DNA of 64,000 nt, from the NCBI GenBank assembly GCA_965662045.1, contig CBFIGE010000009.1:43750-107749 (forward strand). Reading direction: 5' to 3'. Source of the stretch: UBA3478 sp965662045 (lineage in GTDB: Bacteria; Bacteroidota; Bacteroidia; Flavobacteriales; Flavobacteriaceae). Below, one piece after another: positions 54,843 through 63,574 of this stretch. A model generated the notes under the pieces. It did not search any database and was not told the DNA's origin. It worked only from the letters and a program-made list of their open reading frames with translations. The position numbers and the translations under genes were made by a program. Position 1 is the first letter of the stretch. The number at the start of each line of letters is the position of its first letter.

Positions 54843-55177
54843 TTTTGTAATTCTTCTTTTATATTGATGAGCTCTACTTTTAAACCTTTTAGTTTTTCCA
54901 AAAGCTGTTTTTTATTTTTTATTTTCTGATGATTGTTACTCAATTCTTGTTTAGCTCCTTCAAGAGTAAATCCTCGTTCTTTTACTAGGTTAAAAATGAG
55001 TTCAATGTATTCAACATCTGTAGGGGTAAACCTGCGATCACCTTTTGAATTTTTTTTAGGATTTAGTTTGCTAAACTCTTTTTCCCAAAAACGGATTAGA
55101 GAGGAATTCACATCAAAAGCGGCGGCCACTTCTCCAATAGTGTAATATCTTTTTTCTGGTAGGTTAACGATCGGCAT
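54839..55177 (-). CDS. MerR-family transcriptional regulator
   Basis: A 112-residue winged-helix protein: YYTIGEVAAAFDVNSSLIRF, WEKEFSKLNPKKNSKGDRRF and a short dimerisation helix (LLEKLKGLKVELINI). It lacks any C-terminal ligand domain, so it may sense nothing itself. It is conserved in the M23-MerR-LemA order in Flavobacteriaceae. Its start overlaps the M23 stop by one base. Confidence 0.88.
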   Translation of the reverse strand: MPIVNLPEKRYYTIGEVAAAFDVNSSLIRFWEKEFSKLNPKKNSKGDRRFTPTDVEYIELIFNLVKERGFTLEGAKQELSNNHQKIKNKKQLLEKLKGLKVELINIKEELQK

Positions 55178-56157
55178 TAATCTAAGGCCTCATTTGCAAC
55201 TTCAGCTCTGTTGCGTAATTTTTCATAATCTTTAGCACTAAGCGTTCCAGCATAAAAGTTTAAAGGATTAATGGCGCGACCATTTTTTCGAACCTCATAA
55301 TGAAGGTGAGGACCTCTTGAGCGACCTGTATTTCCCACAAATCCAATGATATCTCCTCTTCGAACTCGTTGACCTCTGCGCACATTGTATTTACTCAAGT
55401 GTGCATATAACGTTATATATCCATATCCATGGTCTATTCGTATGTGATTGCCGTATCCGGCTGCTCTAGAATCTCGTCTGGTTACCTTTCCGTCTCCAGT
55501 AGCGTATATAGGTGTTCCTGTTCGGGCAGAAAAGTCCATTCCATCATGAAACTTTCGAACTTTAGTAAAGGGATCAGTTCGATATCCATATCCTGAAGCC
55601 ATCCTTCTTAAATCTTCGTTTTTAATGGGCTGTATAGCAGGAATAGCTTTGAGTAATTCTTCCTTGCGAAGTGCATTGTCTTTGATGTCATCTAGTGATT
55701 TTGAATGCACAGAAATGGCTTTCTCTAAAAGTTCTACTTTTTTGACTGTTTCTTTTATTAGATCAGAATTTTCATAACCTTGATATTTTTCATAACGATT
55801 TACTCCTCCAAAACCTGCGTAAAAATTTTCCTCAGAAATAGGATCCATTTCAAAAATCCTACGGTAAATCTCGGCATCTCGTTTTCTTAAATTTTCAACA
55901 GCTTGTTCTATTCGAGTAGATCTTTCTTTCAATAACTCATAATCTTGCTTATAATTCTCATTTTCATATCCAAGTCTTATTTCTTCTGGAGTTCTGATAT
56001 ATTCCGCTTGATTGGCGAGTAAGAAAAGAAGAAAACCGGTTATTGCTGAACTCAGGATAAACCCAAAAGTTCTCAAGTATTTCTTACTTTTAGTATGAGT
56101 GACTTCTCTGTATGATAAGCTATCGGGATCGTAGTAAAAATGTGGTTGTTTACCCAT
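55177..56157 (-). CDS. M23-family peptidoglycan endopeptidase
   Basis: A 326-residue membrane-anchored zinc peptidase that cuts peptide cross-links in peptidoglycan. One hydrophobic segment (FGFILSSAITGFLLFLLANQ) is followed by a coiled coil (about 70-180). The LytM domain has the zinc ligands in FHDGMDF and LHYEVRKN, with HGYGYITLYAHLS and GQRVRRGDIIGFVGNTGRS typical of the family. It is first of a five-gene operon (M23, MerR, LemA, TPM, TPM) and divergent from alaS with a 212-bp spacer in which I see no clear control element. Confidence 0.93.
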   Translation of the reverse strand: MGKQPHFYYDPDSLSYREVTHTKSKKYLRTFGFILSSAITGFLLFLLANQAEYIRTPEEIRLGYENENYKQDYELLKERSTRIEQAVENLRKRDAEIYRRIFEMDPISEENFYAGFGGVNRYEKYQGYENSDLIKETVKKVELLEKAISVHSKSLDDIKDNALRKEELLKAIPAIQPIKNEDLRRMASGYGYRTDPFTKVRKFHDGMDFSARTGTPIYATGDGKVTRRDSRAAGYGNHIRIDHGYGYITLYAHLSKYNVRRGQRVRRGDIIGFVGNTGRSRGPHLHYEVRKNGRAINPLNFYAGTLSAKDYEKLRNRAEVANEALD

Positions 56158-56369
56158 AGTTTAGTTTTCAGCTTTAAACGCATGTCCATTAAGAAATGAA
56201 CTATCTCAAATTTACTAAAAATAGTTGAGTTGGTGTGCCGATGTTTATTTGCTCTTTATAAAGGATGAAAAGCTCGAAGAACTGCAAGGGTGTGCAATTA
56301 TAATCTTTCTAATTGTTCTATTTTTGACCTGTTTAAGAAACGAATAAACTGGAATTGAAATTACACCGC

Positions 56370-58991
56370 ATGAATTCAAAGGAAATACGACAGACTTTTT
56401 TGGACTTTTTCAGCAAAAAGCAACACCAGATTGTTCCTTCAGCCCCAATGGTGATGAAGAATGATCCTACTCTTTTGTTTACGAATGCAGGAATGAATCA
56501 GTTTAAAGAATACTTTTTAGGTAATTCTAGAGCTGAGGTTAAAAGAGTTGCAGATACCCAAAAATGTCTCAGAGTTAGTGGTAAACACAACGATCTTGAG
56601 GAGGTAGGAAAAGACACCTATCACCATACGATGTTTGAAATGTTAGGAAACTGGAGTTTTGGAGATTATTTTAAGAAAGAAGCCATTGAATGGGCTTGGG
56701 AACTCCTTACAGAAGTATATCAAATTTCTAAGGAGAATTTGTATGTGACTGTTTTTGAAGGAAGTGCAGATGAGGATGGTTTATCACTTGACCAAGAGAC
56801 ATTTGACTTGTGGAAAGCCATAATTCCAGAGGAACAAATTTTACTCGGAAATAAAAAGGACAATTTTTGGGAAATGGGTGAACAAGGTCCTTGTGGACCC
56901 TGTTCAGAAATCCATATCGACTTGAGAAGCCCTGAAGAAAAAAAGCAAATATCAGGTGGAGAATTGGTCAATAAAGATCATCCTCAAGTGGTGGAGATTT
57001 GGAATTTGGTATTCATGCAATACAATAGAAAAGCAGACCGAAGTCTAGAGCCTCTGCCTGAAAAACACGTAGATACAGGAATGGGCTTTGAGCGTCTGTG
57101 TATGGTTTTACAATCAAAAACTTCTAATTATGACACCGATGTTTTTACCCCTTTAATTGCGGAATTGGAACGAATGTCATCCAAAAGATACGGCGCTGAA
57201 GAAACCATAGATATTGCAATTCGGGTGATTGTAGATCACCTCCGGGCCGTTTCATTTGCCATTGCAGATGGGCAATTGCCCAGTAATAACGGTGCCGGAT
57301 ATGTCATTAGACGAATTCTGAGAAGAGCTATTCGTTATGGATTTACCTTTTTGAATCTCACAGAACCTTTTGTATATAAATTGGTAGACATTTTGATAAA
57401 GGAGTTGGGAGGTTTTTATACTGAATTGCAAAAACAAGAACAGTTGATTGTTCAAGTGATTAAGGAAGAAGAACAGTCTTTTTTAAGAACCTTAGAACAG
57501 GGCTTAAAATTGTTAGATAAAATCACCAAAAAATCAATAAATGATGTAATTTCTGGAATCACTGTTTTTGAATTGTATGACACATTTGGTTTTCCGGTTG
57601 ATTTGACCGCATTGATTTTAGAAGAAAAAGGATTAAAATACGATCATTCTGCCTTTTTAGAGGAACTTAAAAAACAAAAGGAGCGTTCGAGATCTGCAGC
57701 CGCGACAAGCACAACCGATTGGAATAGTGTAAATCAAGGACAATTTGAATCTTTCGTAGGTCATGATGCTTTAGAACTGAAATCAAAATTGATTAAATAC
57801 AGAGTGATCACTTCTAACAAGAAGGAAATGACCTACCAACTTGTATTTAATTCAACACCCTTTTATCCCGAAGGTGGAGGTCAAATAGGAGATCGCGGAT
57901 TTATTGATAATGACAAAGGAGAACAAATACAAGTAATTGCGACCAAAAAAGAGAATAAAGAAATTCTTCATTTTGTAAAGAAATTACCAATACATCTAGA
58001 TGTAGACTTCACTTTAAAAGTAGATGCGGTAAAACGAAGAAATACCTGTTCGAATCACACGGCAACGCATCTCTTGCATCATGCACTTAGAAATGTATTA
58101 GGTTCTCACGTAGAGCAAAGGGGATCTTCAGTCAATGAAAATGGCCTGCGCTTTGATTTTTCACATTTTTCTAAAGTACAGACCGAAGAACTTGTCGAAA
58201 TTGAAAAGAGCGTGAATACCATGATTTCTGAAGCTATAGAAGTTGTTGAAGAGCGTGAAATTAGCATGCAAGAGGCCCTAGACAAGGGTGCTATGGCACT
58301 TTTTGGAGAAAAATACGGTGATAAAGTACGAACGATTCAATTTGGACCATCGGTTGAATTGTGCGGAGGTACGCATGTGCAGAAGACCTCAGATATTTGG
58401 CACTTCAAAATCAAAGCAGAATCTGCGGTTGCCTCTGGTATTCGAAGAATAGAGGCCATCACTTCTAAGGAGGTCAAGGGCTATTTTCAGCAATTGGAAG
58501 AAGATCTCAAAGCTATTAACGATTTATTTCCAAAAGCTCAGAACACATACACTGCTATTGAACAACTGCAAAATGAAAATGCAGATTTAAAGAACCAACT
58601 GCAATACCTATTGAATGAAAAGGCGGCACTTTTAAAACAACAAATGCTTCAAGACGCTGAGACCATAAATGGGATGAATGTCTACACCTCAGTCAATCAA
58701 TTGGACGCTGCAGCTCTTAAAAATATTTGTATTGAAATTGGGTCTAACGATCCAAACGCTATCGTAGTAATGGGGTCAAATAACAGTGCTAAAGCCATAT
58801 TGAGTTGTTATATCTCTAAAGAGCTCGTCGAATCTAAAGGCTTGAATGCTGGTCAAATGGTAAAAACCCTTGGCCGATATATTCAAGGTGGAGGCGGAGG
58901 ACAAGCCTTTTTCGCCACAGCAGGTGGTAAAAACCCAGACGGGTTGGAGAATGCCATCGAAGAAGCTAAAAAGCTAATTGCTTCAATTTAA
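56370..58991 (+). CDS. alaS: alanyl-tRNA synthetase
   Basis: An 873-residue synthetase charging tRNA-Ala. Start taken at the ATG 56370 (MNSKEIRQTFLDFF), the family's normal beginning; an in-frame TTG lies at 56355. Class II core: TLLFTNAGMNQFKEYFLG, MLGNWSFGDYFKKEAI and DTGMGFERL. The editing domain has the zinc motif NHTATHLLHHALRN and CGGTHVQ. The C-terminal DHHA1 domain ends GGGGGQAFFATAGGK. Its stop overlaps the end of the convergent lipoprotein gene by 4 bp. Confidence 0.97.
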   Translation: MNSKEIRQTFLDFFSKKQHQIVPSAPMVMKNDPTLLFTNAGMNQFKEYFLGNSRAEVKRVADTQKCLRVSGKHNDLEEVGKDTYHHTMFEMLGNWSFGDYFKKEAIEWAWELLTEVYQISKENLYVTVFEGSADEDGLSLDQETFDLWKAIIPEEQILLGNKKDNFWEMGEQGPCGPCSEIHIDLRSPEEKKQISGGELVNKDHPQVVEIWNLVFMQYNRKADRSLEPLPEKHVDTGMGFERLCMVLQSKTSNYDTDVFTPLIAELERMSSKRYGAEETIDIAIRVIVDHLRAVSFAIADGQLPSNNGAGYVIRRILRRAIRYGFTFLNLTEPFVYKLVDILIKELGGFYTELQKQEQLIVQVIKEEEQSFLRTLEQGLKLLDKITKKSINDVISGITVFELYDTFGFPVDLTALILEEKGLKYDHSAFLEELKKQKERSRSAAATSTTDWNSVNQGQFESFVGHDALELKSKLIKYRVITSNKKEMTYQLVFNSTPFYPEGGGQIGDRGFIDNDKGEQIQVIATKKENKEILHFVKKLPIHLDVDFTLKVDAVKRRNTCSNHTATHLLHHALRNVLGSHVEQRGSSVNENGLRFDFSHFSKVQTEELVEIEKSVNTMISEAIEVVEEREISMQEALDKGAMALFGEKYGDKVRTIQFGPSVELCGGTHVQKTSDIWHFKIKAESAVASGIRRIEAITSKEVKGYFQQLEEDLKAINDLFPKAQNTYTAIEQLQNENADLKNQLQYLLNEKAALLKQQMLQDAETINGMNVYTSVNQLDAAALKNICIEIGSNDPNAIVVMGSNNSAKAILSCYISKELVESKGLNAGQMVKTLGRYIQGGGGGQAFFATAGGKNPDGLENAIEEAKKLIASI

Positions 58992-59554
58992 TTCAATAAT
59001 TCTGGGGGATATTTTTCCAATATTGAACGTACAAAAGTTTCAATGCGTTGACTTCTTTCTTCCGGATTTTCTCTTGGATTGAGCATGCCAGTTCCCTTTC
59101 CTTGCCAAATAAGTTGCTTGCTTTTGCTGTCTAGTATATCGATGTACAGACTGCCTTCAATACTGCTGCTTACAGCGGTTTGATTTCCCCAATAGGGAGA
59201 ACCCCAAAATCCTCTAGAATTCCATCCAAGGGGATTAGCCCATCCCCAACCTATATTGTTGCCCTGAAAGATGTCAACTCTGTTTTGTTCTCGGGTGGAC
59301 AAACTCACAAGGATATCAGCATTTTCTTGAAGCGTAAATCCTTTTTCTTGCATCACGATTTCGATAGATTTCATCATTCGTCGCTTGTCGAGTTCAGAGA
59401 TTTTCATTTCATCAATACCAGGTTTAAAGAAGGCAAAACTTTGATAGCTGTTAAAATTCACCTCTGGGTCGTAGTCTGCAAATACTCTTATACTTCCGCA
59501 TGAACTGACAAGGGTCATTACAAGAGCAATGAGTAAAACTTTTTTAGTTTTCAT
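58988..59554 (-). CDS. DUF4136 lipoprotein
   Basis: Start taken at 59554 (MKTKKVLLIALVMTLVSSC), which gives a lipoprotein signal; the frame upstream of it overlaps the DUF5522 gene in another frame. The mature domain begins IRVFADYDPEVNFNSYQSFA, with ADILVSLSTREQNRVDIF and SLYIDILDSKSKQLIWQGKG, the DUF4136 pattern. Such proteins are envelope lipoproteins of unknown function. It follows the tiny DUF5522 gene by 10 bp. Confidence 0.85.
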   Translation of the reverse strand: MKTKKVLLIALVMTLVSSCGSIRVFADYDPEVNFNSYQSFAFFKPGIDEMKISELDKRRMMKSIEIVMQEKGFTLQENADILVSLSTREQNRVDIFQGNNIGWGWANPLGWNSRGFWGSPYWGNQTAVSSSIEGSLYIDILDSKSKQLIWQGKGTGMLNPRENPEERSQRIETFVRSILEKYPPELLN

Positions 59555-59564
59555 ATATAGTATT

Positions 59565-59720
59565 TTAAAAGGTATTTTTTTTAACGTCATAACCATAGGG
59601 ACAATGTCGGCAACCACTGCTGCAACAATAACCCCTCTTGAGATGGTATTGTTCGGTGAATACACGATACCCTCCTTCCATATAATAATCACCTTCTTCT
59701 ATGGGTACTGATCGATTCAT
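59565..59720 (-). CDS. DUF5522-like cysteine-rich small protein
   Basis: A 51-residue frame on the minus strand, MNRSVPIEEGDYYMEGG onward to GYDVKKNTF. It contains YCCSSGCRHCPYGY with four cysteines (CC-x3-C-x2-C), the DUF5522 signature shared by short Bacteroidota proteins. The motif looks like a zinc or iron-sulfur site. There is no signal peptide. It opens a two-gene operon with the DUF4136 lipoprotein. Confidence 0.8.
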   Translation of the reverse strand: MNRSVPIEEGDYYMEGGYRVFTEQYHLKRGYCCSSGCRHCPYGYDVKKNTF

Positions 59721-59749
59721 ACTCTAAAAATAAGAAGTCAAACTATCTT

Positions 59750-59757
59750 TAACTTTG
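59750..59757 (+). promoter_or_regulatory. TAnnTTTG promoter element for the ACC deaminase-like gene
   Basis: TAACTTTG matches the consensus and lies 43 bp before the ATG at 59801, in the spacer shared with the divergent DUF5522 gene. Confidence 0.4.
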
Positions 59758-59800
59758 ATTTCTCAAATTTTAACACGGTTTACAGGCTGTTTTTAACACT

Positions 59801-60706
59801 ATGAATTCTCGTATTCAAAAAATAGATCATCCAGAATTGACCAAAAGGAAAATTCAACTTTACATCAAAAGAGAAGATGAATTACATCCTGTTATTTCTG
59901 GAAATAAAATGCGCAAGTTGAAATACAACCTGCAGGCTGCTAAAGCGCAAAACAAAAAGACGCTTCTCACCTTTGGAGGTGCTTTTAGTAATCATTTGCT
60001 CGCAACGGCCGCAGCGGCTAAAGAAAATAAGTTTAAGGCTATTGGAGTGGTTCGTGGAGATGAATTGGCGCATCAAGACTTAAATCCAACCTTGTCTAAG
60101 GCAGTTGAATATGGAATGCAACTTCGCTTTGTTAGCAGAGATTACTATAAAAATTTGACACAGCAAAATACTGAATTACCTGTTCAGCTCAATGGTTCAG
60201 ATGTATATGTCATTCCTGAGGGCGGTGCTAATGAACTAGCTGTTCAAGGTTGTCAAGAAATTTTGACTAAATCCGATAGCGACTTTAATTTTATTTTTTG
60301 TGCTGCAGGAACGGGAACAACAATGGCAGGATTAGCAAAATCGATTAAAGCACCTCAAAAACTAATAGGAGTAGCTTCACTTAGAGATACCGGTTTGAAA
60401 AGGCGTATTACTGATTTATCAGAGCAGTCAGAATTTGAATTGTTAGATGAGTATCATTTAGGAGGCTATGCGAAAATCAATTCAGACTATATTCATTTTT
60501 TAAATGACTTTTACTGTCAGACTAAGGTGCTTTTAGACCCAATTTATACCGGAAAAATGATGTATGCCATCTTTGATAAGATGAACTTTGGTAACTTTGA
60601 TAAAGAATCTCAAATTTTGGCTATTCATACAGGTGGGCTTCAGGGTATTCAAGGAATGAATCAGAGACTCCACAGATTGAAAATGCCGCAGTTGTTATGC
60701 GAATAA
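59801..60706 (+). CDS. PLP-dependent ACC deaminase/D-cysteine desulfhydrase-like enzyme
   Basis: A 301-residue fold-type II PLP enzyme. The PLP lysine is in SGNKMRKLKYNL, LTFGGAFSNHLLATAAAA binds the substrate carboxylate, and CAAGTGTTMAGL binds the cofactor phosphate. The group holds 1-aminocyclopropane-1-carboxylate deaminases and D-cysteine desulfhydrases; the latter is more likely in a free-living marine bacterium, but which activity applies cannot be decided here. Its stop overlaps the next gene start by 10 bp. Confidence 0.85.
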   Translation: MNSRIQKIDHPELTKRKIQLYIKREDELHPVISGNKMRKLKYNLQAAKAQNKKTLLTFGGAFSNHLLATAAAAKENKFKAIGVVRGDELAHQDLNPTLSKAVEYGMQLRFVSRDYYKNLTQQNTELPVQLNGSDVYVIPEGGANELAVQGCQEILTKSDSDFNFIFCAAGTGTTMAGLAKSIKAPQKLIGVASLRDTGLKRRITDLSEQSEFELLDEYHLGGYAKINSDYIHFLNDFYCQTKVLLDPIYTGKMMYAIFDKMNFGNFDKESQILAIHTGGLQGIQGMNQRLHRLKMPQLLCE

Positions 60707-61593
60707 AAAACTTTTTTCAGCTTTTGATAACAGTTTTATTTCTTGGGTCTTGTGGCTCCTCATATACTGTTGTTCGAAGTGACGAAAGACAAAAATCAAA
60801 TTTACCCTTAAATACTGAAGGGGATTACGTCGAACGGATAGAGTTTATTACAGAAGAATATAATTTTGATACAGATTACGGATTAGAATTACCTAACGAT
60901 CCTGGTCTTTTCAAGCGTTTTGAGTTTAGAAGCACAGAAGAATACATCAAAGGCTTTGCTCCGGTTGCTAAAATAGAAATGATGCATTATGGAATACCAG
61001 CGAGTATTACTTTGGCTCAAGGGATCCTCGAGAGTGGAGCAGGTAGAAGTAATTTAGTTCAAAAATCAAATAATCATTTTGGAATAAAATGCCATCAAGG
61101 ATGGAGCGGTCCTTGGGTTAGCCATGATGATGATGCACCTTCAGAATGTTTTAGAAAGTATAATTTACCAGTGTATTCTTACCGAGACCACTCCGTATTT
61201 TTGAGAACTAGAAATCGATATGCGTCCTTATTTACCTTGGCGATTGACGATTATAAATCATGGGCGCGAGGTTTGAAAAAAGCAGGTTATGCGACAGACC
61301 CGAAATACCCACAAAAATTGATTAGTATCATAGAAAATTACCGACTTTATCGTTACGACAATGAAGTTTTAAAATCTAATTTAAAGAATAAAGGTTGGCT
61401 CATTATGGCTGATATGCCCAAAATAAAAACGAAAAAGCCTCCACAGTCGACAGACAAAATTCAAGTGCGCTCAGGCGATACACTTTATAGCATTTCAAGA
61501 AGATATGGCGTTAGTGTAGACGAACTTAAAAGAGCGAATGCCCTAGAAGACAACATCATCAGTATCGGGCAAGAACTAATAATTCGACAATAA
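60697..61593 (+). CDS. glucosaminidase with LysM domain (peptidoglycan hydrolase)
   Basis: A 298-residue exported enzyme with lipoprotein-like signal ending FLGSCG. The glucosaminidase (GH73-like) domain shows GIPASITLAQGILESGAGRS with the catalytic Glu, NNHFGIKCHQGW and RYASLFTLAIDDYKSWARGL. A C-terminal LysM repeat (QVRSGDTLYSISRRYGVSVD) binds glycan. It cuts between N-acetylglucosamine and N-acetylmuramic acid. The start overlaps the preceding gene. Confidence 0.92.
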   Translation: MRIKNFFQLLITVLFLGSCGSSYTVVRSDERQKSNLPLNTEGDYVERIEFITEEYNFDTDYGLELPNDPGLFKRFEFRSTEEYIKGFAPVAKIEMMHYGIPASITLAQGILESGAGRSNLVQKSNNHFGIKCHQGWSGPWVSHDDDAPSECFRKYNLPVYSYRDHSVFLRTRNRYASLFTLAIDDYKSWARGLKKAGYATDPKYPQKLISIIENYRLYRYDNEVLKSNLKNKGWLIMADMPKIKTKKPPQSTDKIQVRSGDTLYSISRRYGVSVDELKRANALEDNIISIGQELIIRQ

Positions 61594-61601
61594 AATTACC
61601 A

Positions 61602-62879
61602 ATGATATATCAACGAAGTAGCGCTCTGTTTGAAGCGGCTAAAAAAGTTATTCCAGGCGGTGTAAATTCACCAGTAAGAGCCTTTAACGCTGTAGGAGGA
61701 ACACCTGTTTTTGTCAAATCTGCAAAAGGAGCTTATTTGCAAACAGAAGATGATCATCGTTTAATTGATTATATCTCTTCTTGGGGTCCACTTATTTTAG
61801 GACATGCTTATTCACCTGTAATTGATGCAATTAAAAACACTGCAGAAAAAGGCACTTCGTTTGGAATCCCAACAGCAGTTGAAACAGAGATTGCCAATTT
61901 AGCAGTTTCTATGGTGCCCAATATTGATAAGATACGATTTGTAAATAGTGGTACAGAGGCTTGTATGAGCGCTGTTCGTTTGGCAAGGGGTTTTACCACT
62001 AAGGAAAAAATAATCAAGTTTGCGGGATGCTATCACGGTCATTCAGATGCTTTTTTGATTCAGGCAGGTTCTGGAGCGGTTACCTTTGGAAGTCCTAGTA
62101 GTCCTGGAGTTACAAAGGGTACAGCCAAAGACACTCTGCTTGCTCGTTACAATGATATTGATAGTGTAAAGGCTTTGGTTCAGGCGAATCAAGATGAAAT
62201 AGCTTGTATTATTTTGGAACCTGTGGCGGGTAATATGGGATGTATCATTCCTCATGCTGGATTCCTAGAGGAACTCAAATCAATTTGTGATGCAAATGGT
62301 ATATTACTCGTTTTTGATGAGGTTATGACTGGATTTCGTTTGGCTGCAGGTGGAGCACAGGAATGCTTGGGTATCAATGCAGATATAGTCACCTTTGGAA
62401 AGGTAATCGGAGGGGGATTACCTGTTGGTGCCTTTGCAGCTAGATCAGAAATTATGAGTTGTCTGGCTCCAGAGGGTCCGGTTTATCAAGCCGGTACGTT
62501 AAGCGGAAACCCTTTGGCAATGAATGCAGGTTTAGCTATGCTGACCGCCTTAAACGAAAATCCAAATGTGTTTAGATCTCTAGAAGAAAAAACAGCTTTT
62601 CTTGCAAAGGGTATAGCTGAAGTGCTTACTGAGAAAGGGGTGGTGCACACTATAAATCGATTAGGCAGTATGATGTCAGTGCATTTTTCAGAGGAGCCTG
62701 TAGTTGATTTTGATTCTGCAAGCAGAGCTAATAACGACACATTTAACAAGTATTTTCATGGAATGCTTAAGGAAGGTATTTATTTACCTCCTTCAGCCTT
62801 TGAGAGCTATTTTTTAAATGATGCTTTATCGTATGCCGACATTGACTTTACGATTGAAGCAGTTAGAAAAGTTTTTTAG
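61602..62879 (+). CDS. hemL: glutamate-1-semialdehyde 2,1-aminomutase
   Basis: A 425-residue PLP enzyme making 5-aminolevulinate for tetrapyrroles. Motifs: IPGGVNSPVRAFNAVGGTP, RFVNSGTEACMSAVRLARG, GCYHGHSDAFL, FDEVMTGFRLA and the PLP lysine in TFGKVIGGGLPVGAF. The length is exactly in the family range. It is 8 bp after the glucosaminidase gene and ends before a strong bidirectional hairpin. Confidence 0.97.
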   Translation: MIYQRSSALFEAAKKVIPGGVNSPVRAFNAVGGTPVFVKSAKGAYLQTEDDHRLIDYISSWGPLILGHAYSPVIDAIKNTAEKGTSFGIPTAVETEIANLAVSMVPNIDKIRFVNSGTEACMSAVRLARGFTTKEKIIKFAGCYHGHSDAFLIQAGSGAVTFGSPSSPGVTKGTAKDTLLARYNDIDSVKALVQANQDEIACIILEPVAGNMGCIIPHAGFLEELKSICDANGILLVFDEVMTGFRLAAGGAQECLGINADIVTFGKVIGGGLPVGAFAARSEIMSCLAPEGPVYQAGTLSGNPLAMNAGLAMLTALNENPNVFRSLEEKTAFLAKGIAEVLTEKGVVHTINRLGSMMSVHFSEEPVVDFDSASRANNDTFNKYFHGMLKEGIYLPPSAFESYFLNDALSYADIDFTIEAVRKVF

Positions 62880-62903
62880 GTTAAAAATGATTTCCAATAA
62901 AAA

Positions 62904-62923
62904 AATCGGTCCGAAGACCGATT
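62904..62923. terminator. bidirectional rho-independent terminator
   Basis: AATCGGTC and GACCGATT form an 8-bp stem with loop CGAA, with A-runs before and T-runs after. On the minus strand the loop is a stable TTCG tetraloop. It serves hemL and the convergent Spy-like gene. Confidence 0.88.
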
Positions 62924-62970
62924 TTTTTGGGATCAAATAATTAACAAACTATTCACAGTGAGTATTTTCT

Positions 62971-63366
62971 TTACATCGCAACTTTTCTCCCTCTTTTATT
63001 TCGAGAATAAGCTATTCTTTTACGTTTACCTTGTCTGGCTTTAAGTTTTCTAAACAATTTAAATTGATCTTCACTTAATACATTTTTCATTGTTCGTTGA
63101 AAAGAGATTTGATGCTCTAAAAATTGGACTTTTCGCCCGTAACTTCTGCCTTGCTTGTCTTTCATTTCCGGTTTAAACTCCTCGAAAGCTTTACGCACCT
63201 TCTTTGCCTGTTGTTCGCTTAAATCTAGAGCGAGGGTCAATTGTTTTAGGCGTAGTTCGGTTCGTTGCGCTGGATTCATTTTTTCAGCTATTTGCTTATT
63301 GTGCTCTTGCCCATAGCTGTTTATACTGATGAAAGCCAAACTCAAAACAAGAATAATTTTCTTCAT
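62971..63366 (-). CDS. Spy/CpxP-like small exported protein
   Basis: A 131-residue protein with signal peptide ending SINSYGQ. The mature part is helical and basic: MNPAQRTELRLKQLTLALD, LSEQQAKKVRKAFEEFKPE and NVLSEDQFKLFRKLKARQ, close to the LTxxQ repeats of the Spy/CpxP chaperone group and the DUF4890-like Bacteroidota version. It may bind unfolded envelope proteins. The tail is very rich in Arg and Lys. Confidence 0.75.
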   Translation of the reverse strand: MKKIILVLSLAFISINSYGQEHNKQIAEKMNPAQRTELRLKQLTLALDLSEQQAKKVRKAFEEFKPEMKDKQGRSYGRKVQFLEHQISFQRTMKNVLSEDQFKLFRKLKARQGKRKRIAYSRNKRGRKVAM

Positions 63367-63443
63367 AATTTATTTTCTTTTAAAGTATGACCGTAATTTT
63401 TGTCTTGGGTTTAAAAGGGATATGCTAATAATGTGTTAAAAAA

Positions 63444-63468
63444 AAACCACCTCTTAAGGAAGTGGTTT
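63444..63468. terminator. hairpin terminator between Spy-like and curlin genes
   Basis: AAACCAC at 63444 pairs with GTGGTTT at 63462 around an imperfect inner stem, with an A-run before and T-run after. On the minus strand it can terminate the curlin-gene transcript. Confidence 0.65.
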
Positions 63469-63574
63469 TATAATAGGTTCGATTTTTAATTACTCTCCGT
63501 CGAGTAATTCATCTATTCTTGCGGATGCATCTTTGAGATGGTATTTAAATTATCTAACTGATAAATTAATATAA

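Noticed and set aside
63492..63551. Minus-strand peptide FKYHLKDASARIDELLDGE ending in a stop
   Set aside because: It has a stop directly before it and no start codon; it may be a gene tail left by rearrangement, but nothing supports a call.
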